Source: Microbacterium sp. EST19A
GTDB taxonomy: Bacteria; Actinomycetota; Actinomycetes; Actinomycetales; Microbacteriaceae
DNA length: 64,000 bases
Direction of reading: 5' to 3'
Assembly (NCBI RefSeq): GCF_019969685.1
Contig: NZ_JAHXYZ010000001.1
Location: 1 to 64,000, forward strand
The notes under the pieces were generated by a model. That model had not been told where the DNA came from, did no database searches, and saw nothing but the letters and a program-made list of their open reading frames with translations. Of this stretch, positions 37,309-46,719 are shown piece after piece; the stretch's first letter is position 1; the number at the start of each line of letters is the position of its first letter. Both the position numbers and the translations under genes were made by a program.

Positions 37309-37887
37309 TCAGGAGGCGGGAGTCTCGGCGGGCGTCTCGGGCACGGTGGTCGCCCGATCGAGGCCGACGACGATCGTCATCTGCTTCGAGCCCGTGTCGT
37401 TCAGCGCCGCGTAGAAGTCGCTCTGCTGCACCTCGGCACCGCCGATCACGCCGGCCAGCCCGATCGCCGCGAGCTCGTCCTCGTCGGCGACGTAGTAGAC
37501 GGTGGTGGTCGCGAAGTCCTGGCTCGCGCTGTCGCTCGCGTAGACGCTTCCCGCTGCCCAGCCGTTGTTGATCAGGTCCTCGCGCAGCAGCGTGTCCAGC
37601 CCCTCCTCGGGCGTCGCATTGAGGATCATCACCGAGATGGTGGTGTCCACGACCCCGGTCTCCTCGGGAGTCGGCACGGAGGTCGGCGCCGCCTCGGGGA
37701 AGAGGGAGATGCGTCCCATGACCACGAGCGAGCCGAAGATGCCGGCGATGATCAGCACGAGGGCGGCCACGAAGGACCACAGCAGCACGACCCAGCCGTT
37801 CATGCCGGGGGCTTCCGCACGGTGCGCCCCTACGCGTCCGGAGGAACGGGGGACGTCATCGAAGCGATCGCGACTGGGCTTGGACAC
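37309..37887 (-). CDS. LytR_C-domain membrane protein
   Basis: 192 aa: a basic cytoplasmic N-terminus, one membrane helix (about 31-55), a proline-rich linker, and a LytR/CpsA C-terminal domain outside (VMILNATPEEGLDTLLREDL ...). The catalytic LCP domain is absent. The order groEL2 / LytR_C / DUF3263 also occurs in Mycobacterium (the Rv0430-Rv0431 region near groEL2), so the block is ancient. Role unknown; probably linked to the cell envelope. Confidence 0.85.
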   Translation of the reverse strand: MSKPSRDRFDDVPRSSGRVGAHRAEAPGMNGWVVLLWSFVAALVLIIAGIFGSLVVMGRISLFPEAAPTSVPTPEETGVVDTTISVMILNATPEEGLDTLLREDLINNGWAAGSVYASDSASQDFATTTVYYVADEDELAAIGLAGVIGGAEVQQSDFYAALNDTGSKQMTIVVGLDRATTVPETPAETPAS

Positions 37888-37958
37888 CCCTCGATGCTAG
37901 CGGCACGTTCCTGTCAATCGCTTCCGCGGCACGGCCGGGAACAGGTGAGCCTGCCGGA

Positions 37959-38216
37959 TCAGCCCACGAAACCCGGGGTGCGTGCGGTGCGGCGGGTGGC
38001 ACGGGTGTCGCGGAGCCGACGGAGCCTGCGCACCAGCATCGGGTCGTATTCGAGCGCGATGTCGGACTCGATCAGGCGCCCCAGCAGCTGGTAGTAGCGC
38101 GCCGCGCTCATGCCGAGCTGGGCACGGATGATCTCTTCCTTCGCGCCGCCGTGCCGCGGCCACGACGACTCCAGGGCGAGGATCGCGCGATCGCGCTCCG
38201 TGAGGTCTCCGAGCAT
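37959..38216 (-). CDS. DUF3263 protein
   Basis: 85 aa with a helix-turn-helix-like core (ERDRAILALESSWPRHGGAK, then RAQLGMSAARYYQLLGRLI) and a basic tail. This suggests DNA binding, but no target is known. TAACCT six bases before the ATG indicates leaderless expression. It lies on the same strand as, and upstream of, the LytR_C gene. Confidence 0.85.
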   Translation of the reverse strand: MLGDLTERDRAILALESSWPRHGGAKEEIIRAQLGMSAARYYQLLGRLIESDIALEYDPMLVRRLRRLRDTRATRRTARTPGFVG

Positions 38217-38225
38217 GGCTCCAGG

Positions 38226-39218
38226 TTAGGACTCGTCCGCCGCGATCGCCGCGCGCCACTCCCACCATCGCCCGAGCGGATCCGCAGCGGCGCGCACGCG
38301 CCCGTCGAGGGCGACGACGAACCCCGGCCAGTCGTCGGTGTCGACAGGCGGCTCCCACAGGTCCAGCAGACCAGGCGGGTCGATCGTGATCCAGCGAGCG
38401 GACAGGTGGGAGATGCGCTCGACCAGCGCGGTCCGCTCCGCGCGCGGGATGTGGACGAGCACGCCGGGAGTCGTGATGACGAGGGTCGCATCGGCGGGTG
38501 CCGCGGCGGCGAGCGCATCGATCGCTTCCAGGGCGTCCCCCGCGACGAGATGCGGAGGATCGGATGCCGCGACATCGAGCGCGGCGTCGATGCGCTCCTC
38601 GCGTCCGGTCTCTCCCGGCCAGACGAGCGCCTTCAGCCAGCGCCGATCCCGGGGTTCGCCGGCGTCGAGGGGCGAGAGGTCGATGCCGGCGCGCCACACG
38701 ACATCCGGCATCCGCAGCAGGGGCAGGTCGCCCGACACGCGGCTCTCCAGGACGACCGGCGAGGGCCCGTCCGCAGGATCGAGGGCGGCCCGCAGCGCGC
38801 CGTCCTCGCCGAGGAAGCGGAACGAGTACCGATCGGGATAGAGGCACAGCCCCGCGGAGGCGCCGATCTCGAGCAGCGCCACCGGCCCCTCGATCTCGGA
38901 CAGCACCGGCAGGAGGGCCGCGAGTCGCAGCGGCTCGTTGGTCTGGAGCGCGCGCGAGCGGCATTCCGCGATCAGCTCTTCGGCGTTCGCGAGCACGAAG
39001 CGCCGCCATGTCGGATATCCGTCGACCTCCGCGCCGAGCAGCCGCGACACCGCGAAGACCAGAGGCGGCTGCCGCCGGGTCTCCGGGATGCGCGCGAGGA
39101 TCCGCTGCACCTCCGGATCGTCGGCGACCCCGGCGGCCCACCCCTCGTACACGGCGCTGCGACCGGGAGCCTCGTCCCGGGCGAACCGCGCGTAGCGCTG
39201 CTGGACAGCATCCGTCAT
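38226..39218 (-). CDS. DUF2332 protein
   Basis: 330 aa soluble protein. The segment ALLEIGASAGLCLYPDRY looks like the glycine loop of a Rossmann-type methyltransferase, but no function is established for DUF2332. CAGAAT six bases before the ATG suggests a leaderless start. It ends 9 bp before the DUF3263 gene on the same strand. Confidence 0.8.
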   Translation of the reverse strand: MTDAVQQRYARFARDEAPGRSAVYEGWAAGVADDPEVQRILARIPETRRQPPLVFAVSRLLGAEVDGYPTWRRFVLANAEELIAECRSRALQTNEPLRLAALLPVLSEIEGPVALLEIGASAGLCLYPDRYSFRFLGEDGALRAALDPADGPSPVVLESRVSGDLPLLRMPDVVWRAGIDLSPLDAGEPRDRRWLKALVWPGETGREERIDAALDVAASDPPHLVAGDALEAIDALAAAAPADATLVITTPGVLVHIPRAERTALVERISHLSARWITIDPPGLLDLWEPPVDTDDWPGFVVALDGRVRAAADPLGRWWEWRAAIAADES

Positions 39219-39289
39219 CCGTCCATTCTGACCCGGCGCGCCCGAAGCACCGCGCGAACGTGGAGAATGGAGGGGACTCAGGAGGACAC

Positions 39290-39694
39290 ATGTCGTACAG
39301 CGTGGACAAGACCGAAGACGAGTGGCGCCGCGAACTCGGCGACGAGCAGTACGCCGTGCTGCGCCAGGCGGCGACCGAGCGCGCCTGGACGGGCGAGCTG
39401 CTCGATGAGAGCCGGTCGGGCCTCTACACCTGCGGAGCCTGCGATGCCGAGCTCTTCAAGAGCGGCACCAAGTTCGATTCCGGATGCGGCTGGCCGAGCT
39501 TCTACGAGTCGATCCGTCCCGAGGCGGTCCAGCTGATCGAGGACTCGAGCCTGGGCATGGTGCGCACCGAGGTTCGCTGCGCGAACTGCGGGTCCCACCT
39601 GGGTCACGTCTTCCCCGACGGGTTCGGCACGCCGACCGGCGATCGCTACTGCATGAACTCGATCGCGATGAACTTCACGCCCGACGAGTCGTGA
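39290..39694 (+). CDS. msrB: Peptide-methionine (R)-S-oxide reductase
   Basis: 134 aa. Zinc ligands are in CGACDAE and CANCGSH; the catalytic Cys is in DRYCMNS near the C-terminus. It repairs the R-epimer of methionine sulfoxide in proteins. GGAGG lies six bases upstream of the ATG. It is coupled to the nitroreductase gene (stop and GTG start overlap). Confidence 0.95.
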   Translation: MSYSVDKTEDEWRRELGDEQYAVLRQAATERAWTGELLDESRSGLYTCGACDAELFKSGTKFDSGCGWPSFYESIRPEAVQLIEDSSLGMVRTEVRCANCGSHLGHVFPDGFGTPTGDRYCMNSIAMNFTPDES

Positions 39695-40245
39695 GCGCGC
39701 TCGACGCCGTCCGCGCGCGTCAGTCCTGGTCGAAGGTGGAAGACACCGCGCCCACGCGCGAGGAACTCCTCACCTTCGTCGCGGCCGCCGGCCGGGTCGC
39801 CGATCACTCCTCGCTGCGCCCGTGGCGGCTGATCGAGCTGCGCGGGGCGGATCGCGAGGTGCTGGGCGCGGCGATCGCGAAGGCGCAGGGCGACAAGTCG
39901 CCGTCGACCAAGCCGTTGCGCGCACCGCTGCTCATCGCGGTGGTGGCCAGCTACCGCAAGAGCGACAAGGTGCCGCACTGGGAGCAGGAGGCCGTCGCCT
40001 CCGGTGTCGCCCACACTCTGAGCCTGCTGCTCGACGAAGCCGGTTGGGGCGTCATCTGGCGCACCGGCCACTACACGCGCACGAAGGCCGTGGCGAAGGC
40101 GCACGGACTCGACAAGAACGAGGAGCTGCTCGGCTGGCTCTACGTCGGCGGCAAGCCCGCGGGGCGCAAGCCCGGCCGGCGCAAGGCGGTCGACGCGCGA
40201 AAGCTCGTCACGCGGATGCCGAAGAAGAAAGCGAAGAAGAAGTAG
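39691..40245 (+). CDS. Nitroreductase-family protein
   Basis: 184 aa FMN-dependent fold: RVADHSSLRPWRLIEL (FMN loop), then a TLSLLLDEAGWGVIWRTGHY core. A very basic lysine-rich C-terminus (RMPKKKAKKK) is unusual and might contact nucleic acid or membrane. The GTG start overlaps the msrB stop, so the two are co-translated, plausibly for redox stress. The 3' end overlaps the convergent transporter gene by 38 bp. Confidence 0.82.
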   Translation: MSALDAVRARQSWSKVEDTAPTREELLTFVAAAGRVADHSSLRPWRLIELRGADREVLGAAIAKAQGDKSPSTKPLRAPLLIAVVASYRKSDKVPHWEQEAVASGVAHTLSLLLDEAGWGVIWRTGHYTRTKAVAKAHGLDKNEELLGWLYVGGKPAGRKPGRRKAVDARKLVTRMPKKKAKKK

Positions 40246-41188
40246 CCCGTCTGCGCCGAGGTCGTATCCGCGCGACGACGACGGATGCCACCGCGACGAC
40301 GACCATCGCGATGATCTGCCAGAGCGCGGGACCGGCGGCGGTCGGCCAGATCAGATCGATCACGACCGAGGTCGTGAGCTGGCCGAGCACCGAACCGAGC
40401 CCCATCAGGAGCACCCCCGTGTGCGCGACGATGAACGCGCCCAGCAGGATGTACGCGGCACCCAGGAAGCCGCCCAGGTAGAGCCACGGCTCAGCCGGCG
40501 GTGCGTCGGGCAGGCCGCGCACCGCGATGCTAGCGCCGGCTGCGGCCGCCAGCACGATCGTGCCGGCGATGAAGCTCATCAGCGTCGCGGCGATCGGCGA
40601 CTCGACCCGCTGGGCGAGGCGCCCGTTCGTGGCCGCCTGCCACGCGATGCCGACACCGGTGGCGAACGGCAGCAGCAGCATCCACAGGGGCACGGTGGCG
40701 AGCACGTCGCCGGCGAGCGAGATCGCGACGGCGGCGAGCGCGAGCACTCCCCCGGCCACCCGTCCCGGGGTGACGGCGACCACACCCGCCGGACCGAAGC
40801 CGATCCGGTCGAGCACGAGTCCGTTCAGCGTCTGACCGGCGACGACGCCGACGGTGAACAGCGAGACGCCCAGCACTCCGGCCGTGAGGCCCTGGGTGGA
40901 GACGGTGAGCGCTCCGCAGGCGCCGCCGAGCAGCATCCAGAACGGGATCCTCCGATGCCGGATGCCGCGGATGAGGCGCGCGACCCCACGGCGCGCCGAG
41001 GGGATGCAGGCGATCACCACGATGAGGGCGATCAGGCCGACGGAGAAGGAGATGAATCCGGCGACGATGCCGTCATCGACCTTCACGCCCAGCACCCCGT
41101 TGACCCGGGCCTGGATCGCGGTCATGACGCCGATGGCGACCGCTCCGCCGAGGGCCAGAGGCACAGGGATCCGGCGGGTTTCGGGCAC
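40208..41188 (-). CDS. DMT-superfamily transporter (YdcZ/DUF606 type)
   Basis: 326 aa with ten membrane helices in two homologous halves and a basic Ser-rich cytoplasmic tail. The substrate cannot be predicted. Its start is a GTG with TAGTGT six bases upstream (leaderless). Its last 38 bp overlap the nitroreductase gene from the opposite strand. Confidence 0.82.
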   Translation of the reverse strand: MPETRRIPVPLALGGAVAIGVMTAIQARVNGVLGVKVDDGIVAGFISFSVGLIALIVVIACIPSARRGVARLIRGIRHRRIPFWMLLGGACGALTVSTQGLTAGVLGVSLFTVGVVAGQTLNGLVLDRIGFGPAGVVAVTPGRVAGGVLALAAVAISLAGDVLATVPLWMLLLPFATGVGIAWQAATNGRLAQRVESPIAATLMSFIAGTIVLAAAAGASIAVRGLPDAPPAEPWLYLGGFLGAAYILLGAFIVAHTGVLLMGLGSVLGQLTTSVVIDLIWPTAAGPALWQIIAMVVVAVASVVVARIRPRRRRATSSSLSSSASA

Positions 41189-41261
41189 CTGTCGACACTA
41201 CCCGAGCGGGAGTTGCGGGGCCGCCAGGGTCGATGTCCGCGGGCGGGGCTACGCTGGCGGC

Positions 41262-41888
41262 ATGTGCGCGAGTTATGGTCTGGATCCGCGGTTCACCGAC
41301 GTCGAGCTCCTCGCTGCGGCCGACGACGCCGTCCTCGAAGGGCTGCGTGTCTGGGCAGAGGAGAACGCCGGCGAGACCGTGCGCCCCACCGGCAAGAACC
41401 TGCGGAACCTCAACCCGATCGTGGTGCAGCCCGAGACCGCTCCGACGCTCGAGCCGGCGTGGTGGGGATTCCTCGTGAACGGCGAGCCGGCGAAATTCCC
41501 CTCCATCAACACGCGCTCCGAGCGCCTGCAGGATCGCCCCGGCGGAGCGAAGGCACGCGCGATCGTTCCCGCGACGAGCTGGTACGAGATGCAGAAGCCG
41601 TCTCGGCAGTGGAACGAGTTCCTCGTCGACGACGGCGCGCTGTTCGGCATGGCAGCCGTCACCCAGCGCGGGCGCACCGCCGACGGCGACTGGTTCACCT
41701 GCTACTCGATCGTGATGCGTCCGGCTCCCGACCACCTCGTCGAGCTGCATGACCGGATGCCGCTGCTCATCCCCGCCTCGCTGAGCCATGACTGGCTGAC
41801 GGCACCGCCGACCAGGGAGATCATCGACGAGGCGATCATCGCGTCCGACGAGATGGCGGCGCGCGTGCAGGCTCGTCCGCGCCCCTGA
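41262..41888 (+). CDS. SRAP/HMCES-type abasic-site protein (YedK-like)
   Basis: 208 aa. Cys2 (MCASYGL) is the residue that forms a thiazolidine crosslink to abasic sites once the Met is removed. Other family landmarks are SINTRSE, PATSWYEM (Glu) and ELHDRMPLLIP (His). It shields abasic sites in single-stranded DNA. The ATG is fixed by the need for Cys2 and by TACGCT six bases upstream. Confidence 0.92.
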   Translation: MCASYGLDPRFTDVELLAAADDAVLEGLRVWAEENAGETVRPTGKNLRNLNPIVVQPETAPTLEPAWWGFLVNGEPAKFPSINTRSERLQDRPGGAKARAIVPATSWYEMQKPSRQWNEFLVDDGALFGMAAVTQRGRTADGDWFTCYSIVMRPAPDHLVELHDRMPLLIPASLSHDWLTAPPTREIIDEAIIASDEMAARVQARPRP

Positions 41889-41979
41889 TCGGACGTCCAC
41901 CGCGGGGAGGACCCTCTCCGACCGAGAACTGTACCCGGGGAGGACGCGGCGGTCCCGCCCGGTCCGTAGCGTGGACCGC

Positions 41980-42891
41980 ATGATCACAGCAGAAGGCCTC
42001 ACCAAGAGGTTCGGAGACAAGACGGCCGTCGATGACGTGTCGTTCACCGTGCAACCCGGCAGCGTCACCGGCTTCCTCGGCCCCAACGGCGTCGGCAAGT
42101 CGACCACCATGCGCATGATCGTCGGGCTCGACCGTCCGACGGCCGGCCGCGCAGCCGTCGCCGGACGCGAGTACCGCAAGCTGCGTGCGCCGCTGACCGA
42201 GGTCGGCGTGCTGCTCGACGCGAAGGCGGTGCACACCGGCCGGACCGCCCGCAACCACCTCCGCGCGATGGCCGCGACGCACGGCATCGCGGCATCCCGC
42301 GTCGACGAGGTCATCGACCTCGCCGGCATCGGCAGCGTGGCCCGCAAGCGCGCCGGCAAGTTCTCGCTCGGCATGGGCCAGCGCCTCGGCATCGCGTCGG
42401 CGCTGCTCGGCGATCCGCACACGCTGATCCTCGACGAGCCGGTCAACGGCCTCGACCCCGAGGGCGTCCGCTGGGTGCGGCAGTTCGTGCGGCATGCGGC
42501 ATCCGAGGGCCGCACGGTGCTGCTCTCGAGCCACCTGATGAGCGAGATGGCGCAGACCGCCGATCACGTCATCGTGATGGGCCGCGGCAAGGTGCTGGCG
42601 GATGCTCCGCTGGCCGAGCTCGTCCGCGCGTGGACCACCAACACCGTGCGGGTGCGCACGCCGCGCGCCGCAGACCTCGTCGCCGCCGTCGGCGGCCCCG
42701 ACGTCGAGGTCGTGAGCTCGGCACCCGACCTGCTCGACATCGTCGGACTCCCGGCATCGCGGATCGGCGATCTCGCCGCCGCGCGCGGCATCCCACTGCA
42801 CGAACTCACCCCGACGACCGGATCGCTGGAAGACGCGTATCTCGCGCTCACCGGCGACGCCGTCGAGTACCGGACCAAGGAGATCTCATGA
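41980..42891 (+). CDS. ABC transporter ATP-binding protein
   Basis: 303 aa. Walker A GPNGVGKST (34-42), signature FSLGMGQRLGIA, Walker B LILDEPVNGLD, then a 100-residue C-terminal domain as in ABC-2 exporters of the DrrA/CcmA type. It is coupled to the permease gene by ATGA overlap. TAGCGT seven bases before the ATG makes it leaderless. Exporter substrate unknown; antibiotic or lipid are the usual possibilities. Confidence 0.9.
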   Translation: MITAEGLTKRFGDKTAVDDVSFTVQPGSVTGFLGPNGVGKSTTMRMIVGLDRPTAGRAAVAGREYRKLRAPLTEVGVLLDAKAVHTGRTARNHLRAMAATHGIAASRVDEVIDLAGIGSVARKRAGKFSLGMGQRLGIASALLGDPHTLILDEPVNGLDPEGVRWVRQFVRHAASEGRTVLLSSHLMSEMAQTADHVIVMGRGKVLADAPLAELVRAWTTNTVRVRTPRAADLVAAVGGPDVEVVSSAPDLLDIVGLPASRIGDLAAARGIPLHELTPTTGSLEDAYLALTGDAVEYRTKEIS

Positions 42892-43694
42892 CCGTCCAGG
42901 CTCCCGTTGCCGGTCCACCCCGCGTGGACACCCGTCATCGGCTCACCTTCGTGCGCGCACTGCACGGCGAGTGGGTCAAGCTGGCCACGCTCCGCTCGAC
43001 CTGGTGGTCGATCGGGATCACCGGCCTGCTGACGGTCGCCATCGCCGTCCTGATCGCGCAGAACGTGATCGACCCCGGGTTCAACCCGATCCAGGCCGTG
43101 GTGTCGCCGATCCAGTTCACGATGCTGCTCGCCGGCATCCTCGGTTCGATCTCGGTCACCGGCGAATACTCGACCGGCATGATCCGGTCCACTCTCACGG
43201 CCAACCCCGGTCGTGGTTCGGTCCTCGCTGCGAAGGCCGTCGTGCTGGCCGCGGTGATGTTCGTGTCGTCGCTCATCATCTTCGGCATCGCCGCTGTCGC
43301 CGTCGGCGTCGTCGTCTCGGGCCGTGATCAGAGCATCGACTGGTCCGATCCTTCGGCGTCGTTCCTGCCGATCCTCGTCGCCTCGCTGGCGATGGCCGTC
43401 TTCACGGTGATCGGTGTCGCGTTCGGCTTCATCCTGCGCTCGGGTGCGGGTGCGATCGCGGCGACCGTCGGACTGCTGTTCGTACTCCCCATCGTGGCGA
43501 CCATGTTCGCTCTCGCGGGCGACGCAGGACGCTGGGTCATGGACGCGGCCGCCTACCTTCCGGTGGCCGCCGCGCAGAGCGCGATCATCCCGGGGTCCGG
43601 GCTGGACGGCCCCGTCGCCTACCTCACGCTCGGTTGCTGGGTCGCCGCCGGCCTGCTGTCGGCGTGGGCCGTGCTCCGCACGCGTGACGCGTAA
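42888..43694 (+). CDS. ABC-2 type permease
   Basis: 268 aa with six membrane helices, typical of two-component ABC-2 exporters. It overlaps the ATPase gene at the start, and its stop codon TAA forms the first bases of the -10 box of the next transcript. Confidence 0.87.
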   Translation: MTVQAPVAGPPRVDTRHRLTFVRALHGEWVKLATLRSTWWSIGITGLLTVAIAVLIAQNVIDPGFNPIQAVVSPIQFTMLLAGILGSISVTGEYSTGMIRSTLTANPGRGSVLAAKAVVLAAVMFVSSLIIFGIAAVAVGVVVSGRDQSIDWSDPSASFLPILVASLAMAVFTVIGVAFGFILRSGAGAIAATVGLLFVLPIVATMFALAGDAGRWVMDAAAYLPVAAAQSAIIPGSGLDGPVAYLTLGCWVAAGLLSAWAVLRTRDA

Positions 43695-43703
43695 AGTCGG
43701 CAC

Positions 43704-44978
43704 GTGAGCAGAACGCGAAGCCGCAGCGACTCGATCCGTGAGGACGAGGAGCTGCGGCTTCCGCGCGCGCCGGGCCTGTTCCGGCGCTTCTGGGCGCGGC
43801 ATCCCGTCGTCACCGATGTCCTGACCGCCGGGATCTGCCTCCTCCTGTCCGTGGGATCGGCGGGGATCGTCAACGGCGCAGACCCCGCGCCCGAGGCGAC
43901 CGAAGCGCTGCGGCCGCTGTTGGTGGTGCTGGTCGTCCTCGCCTGCGCGAGTCTCCTGATGCGACGACGCATGCCGATCGTGCCCTTCACCGCGGCGGTG
44001 CTGCTGGAGCTGGTGTTCCTCACGACGATGCGCGACGGCGGCACGCCGCTCGTCCTGTTCGCGGCGTACGCGCTCGCGGTCTATGGATCCACTCGCGCGG
44101 CATGGACGGGCTATGGCATCAGCGTGGGGGCTGTCGCCGTGATCGCTGTTCCGCTGCTCGCCATCGGCGCCGTCACTCTGCAGACCGCCGGCAACGCCGT
44201 CCTCAACTGCGTGATCCTCGGGCTCATCGGCACCCTCATCGGCGTCAACGTCGGCGAGCGCAAACGGTATCTCGCCGCGATCATCGACCGTTCGCGCCAG
44301 CTCCTCGTCGAACGGGATCAACAGGCGCAGCTCGCGGCGGCGGCAGAGCGTGCGCGCATCGCCCGCGAGATGCACGACATCGTCTCCCACTCGCTCACCG
44401 TGATCGTCGCGCTCTCCGAAGGGGCGGCGGCGACGCCCGATCATGAGCAGGCGCGCGCCGCGGCCGCATCGGCGGCGGAGACTGCTCGCGGCGCCCTGAC
44501 CGAGATGCGCTCCATGCTCGGCGTGCTCCGCGACGACGACTCCCCGGCGCCCCTCGGGCCGCTGGAGCCGACGCCGCCGCACGACACTGTCGCGGCCGCC
44601 CAGCGCGCCGGTTTCCCGGCGACCCTCGCGGTGAGCGGCAACGCCGCCGTCTCACCCGCGGTCGCGCACGCGATCGGGCGCGTCGTGCAGGAGGGCGTCA
44701 CGAACGCCATGCGTCACGCGCCGACGGCGACGACGATCGCCGTGCGCCTGGCCTACTCCCCGGAGAGCGTGACGATCGAGGTCGTGAACGACGGGGTCTC
44801 GGGCCCGACCGGCAACGGTGGATTCGGGGTGCGCGGTCTCGCCGAGCGTGCCGCCCACGTCAACGGGACGATCGAGTCGGCACCGGACGGCGGCGGACGC
44901 TGGGTGCTCCGCGCCGAGTTCCCCGCGTCGGGGGCTTCCTCGACTTCCGCAGCATCATCCATGGAGGACAACGCATGA
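43704..44978 (+). CDS. DesK/NarL-type sensor histidine kinase
   Basis: 424 aa: four to five N-terminal membrane helices without a large outside domain, then HisKA_3 (IAREMHDIVSHSLTVIVALS) and a degenerate-looking but complete ATPase domain (GFGVRGLAER). Such intramembrane sensors often respond to membrane stress or peptide antibiotics and regulate the adjacent ABC exporter, which fits here. GTG start with TAAAGT six bases upstream. Confidence 0.9.
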   Translation: MSRTRSRSDSIREDEELRLPRAPGLFRRFWARHPVVTDVLTAGICLLLSVGSAGIVNGADPAPEATEALRPLLVVLVVLACASLLMRRRMPIVPFTAAVLLELVFLTTMRDGGTPLVLFAAYALAVYGSTRAAWTGYGISVGAVAVIAVPLLAIGAVTLQTAGNAVLNCVILGLIGTLIGVNVGERKRYLAAIIDRSRQLLVERDQQAQLAAAAERARIAREMHDIVSHSLTVIVALSEGAAATPDHEQARAAAASAAETARGALTEMRSMLGVLRDDDSPAPLGPLEPTPPHDTVAAAQRAGFPATLAVSGNAAVSPAVAHAIGRVVQEGVTNAMRHAPTATTIAVRLAYSPESVTIEVVNDGVSGPTGNGGFGVRGLAERAAHVNGTIESAPDGGGRWVLRAEFPASGASSTSAASSMEDNA

Positions 44979-45694
44979 CGGACACGATCAAGGTCCTGCT
45001 GGTGGACGACCAGGAGCTGATCCGCGTCGGGTTCCGGATGGTTCTCGACGCGGAACCCGACATCACCGTGATCGGCGAGGCGATCGACGGCCGTGATGCG
45101 ATCGCCCAGACCGCGGTACTGGCGCCCGACCTCGTGCTGATGGACATCCGGATGCCGGGACTCGACGGCATCGCGGCGACCGAGGCGATCGTGCGCGATC
45201 ATCCGCAGACGCGTGTGCTCGTGCTCACGACGTTCGACCTCGACGAGTACGCCTTCGGCGCCATCCGCGCGGGTGCGAGCGGGTTCCTGTTGAAGGACGC
45301 GCAGCGCCACGAGATGATCTCGGCGGTGCGGGCCGTGCATCGAGGTGACGCGGCGCTCGCACCTCGGATCACGAGGATGCTGCTCGAGCACGTCACCCCG
45401 AAGCTGGGCTCGGCGCGTGCGGAGCCCGATCCCGCCGAGGCAGCCCGACTCGCCGAGCTCACCGACCGGGAGCGTGACGTCTTCCTCGCGATCGGCCGGG
45501 GTCTCACGAACTCCGAGATCGCCCAGACCCTCTACGTCGGCGAGTCCACCGTCAAGACCCACGTCGGGCGTGTGCTGGCGAAGCTCGGCGCGCGCGACCG
45601 CATCCATGCGGTGATCCTCGCGCACCGTCTGGGGCTCGTCGGGGGCGCGGACGGCGAAGAGCCGCCGCGCGCCCGAGACGCGACTCAGGCCTGA
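44975..45694 (+). CDS. NarL/LuxR-type response regulator
   Basis: 239 aa. Receiver with VDDQEL, LVLMDIRMPGLDGI (phospho-Asp) and GFLLKDA; LuxR helix-turn-helix LTDRERDVFLAIGRGLTNSE and STVKTHVGRVLAKLG. The start overlaps the kinase stop (ATGA); the end overlaps the convergent reductase gene by 10 bp. Confidence 0.92.
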   Translation: MTDTIKVLLVDDQELIRVGFRMVLDAEPDITVIGEAIDGRDAIAQTAVLAPDLVLMDIRMPGLDGIAATEAIVRDHPQTRVLVLTTFDLDEYAFGAIRAGASGFLLKDAQRHEMISAVRAVHRGDAALAPRITRMLLEHVTPKLGSARAEPDPAEAARLAELTDRERDVFLAIGRGLTNSEIAQTLYVGESTVKTHVGRVLAKLGARDRIHAVILAHRLGLVGGADGEEPPRARDATQA

Positions 45695-46638
45695 GCCGGC
45701 GTCCACTCCGAGACGCGGTTCAGCTGCCCCACCTCGTCGTCACTGAGCTCCAGGCGTGCACCCGCGAGCAGATCCGGCACCTGCTCGACCGTCCGGGCGC
45801 TCGCGATCGGAGCTGCCACGGTCGGCTGCGCGCGCAGCCAGGCGAGAGCGGTCGCCGCGATCGACGCGTCGTGGGCCTGTCCGATCTCCTCGAGCGTGTC
45901 GATGATCCGCAGTCCTGCGTCGGTCGCGTACTTCGCGGCGCCCTGAGCGCGCGGCGATGCCTGGCCCGCGGCATCCGTCGACCGGTACTTGCCCGTCAGG
46001 AAGCCGCTCGCGAGCGAGTAGTACGGAACCAGGCTGAGCCCGAACTCCTGCGCGACCGGGATGATCGTCTCCTCGACGGTGTTGCGGTGCACGAGGTTGT
46101 AGTGCGGCTGCACGGCGACCGGGCGAGCGACGCCGAGGCGGTCGGCGATCGCGATCCACTCGCGGATGCGCTCGGCGGTGTAGTTCGAGACGGCGACGTT
46201 GCGGACGAGTCCGTCGGCGACGAGCTGGCCGAACGCCTCGACGGTCTCCTCGAGCGGCACGGAGGCGTCGTCGAAGTGCGCGTAGTAGAGATCGATGGCG
46301 TCGACACCCAGCCGCGAGAGAGAGGCCTCGGCGGCCTTGCGCACGTTCGCGCCGGAGAGTCCGCTGAAGTCGGGATGCTGGCTCACCTTGGTCGCGACGA
46401 CCACGTCCGCGCGCTTCCGCGACGCGAGCCATTCACCCACGATCGTCTCGCTCTCCCCGCCCGAGTTCCCCGGAACCCAGGAGCTGTAGGAGTCGGCTGT
46501 GTCGATGAAGTCCCCACCGCCGGCGACGAAGGCGTCGAGCACGGCGAACGAGGTGTCGCGATCGGCCGTCCAGCCGAAGACGTTGCCACCGAGCGACAGA
46601 GGGAAGACGTTGAGGTCACTGGTTCCGATACGAGTCAT
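45685..46638 (-). CDS. Aldo/keto reductase
   Basis: 317 aa TIM barrel of the YajO/Tas-like group. The catalytic tetrad is visible: Asp and Tyr in FIDTADSYSSW, Lys in VVVATKVS, His in YYAHFDD. It uses NADPH. Physiological substrate unknown. Confidence 0.9.
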   Translation of the reverse strand: MTRIGTSDLNVFPLSLGGNVFGWTADRDTSFAVLDAFVAGGGDFIDTADSYSSWVPGNSGGESETIVGEWLASRKRADVVVATKVSQHPDFSGLSGANVRKAAEASLSRLGVDAIDLYYAHFDDASVPLEETVEAFGQLVADGLVRNVAVSNYTAERIREWIAIADRLGVARPVAVQPHYNLVHRNTVEETIIPVAQEFGLSLVPYYSLASGFLTGKYRSTDAAGQASPRAQGAAKYATDAGLRIIDTLEEIGQAHDASIAATALAWLRAQPTVAAPIASARTVEQVPDLLAGARLELSDDEVGQLNRVSEWTPAQA

Positions 46639-46719
46639 GTTCGGGACAACGGCGACGGGGGTCGAGCTATTTCCCTGTGACGGCGTGTTGCGGACACGCG
46701 TCGAGGACGCAACGGAGTG

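Noticed and set aside
42564..44582. 672-codon frame opposite the ABC permease and kinase genes
   Set aside because: Antisense composition; overlaps three well-supported genes.
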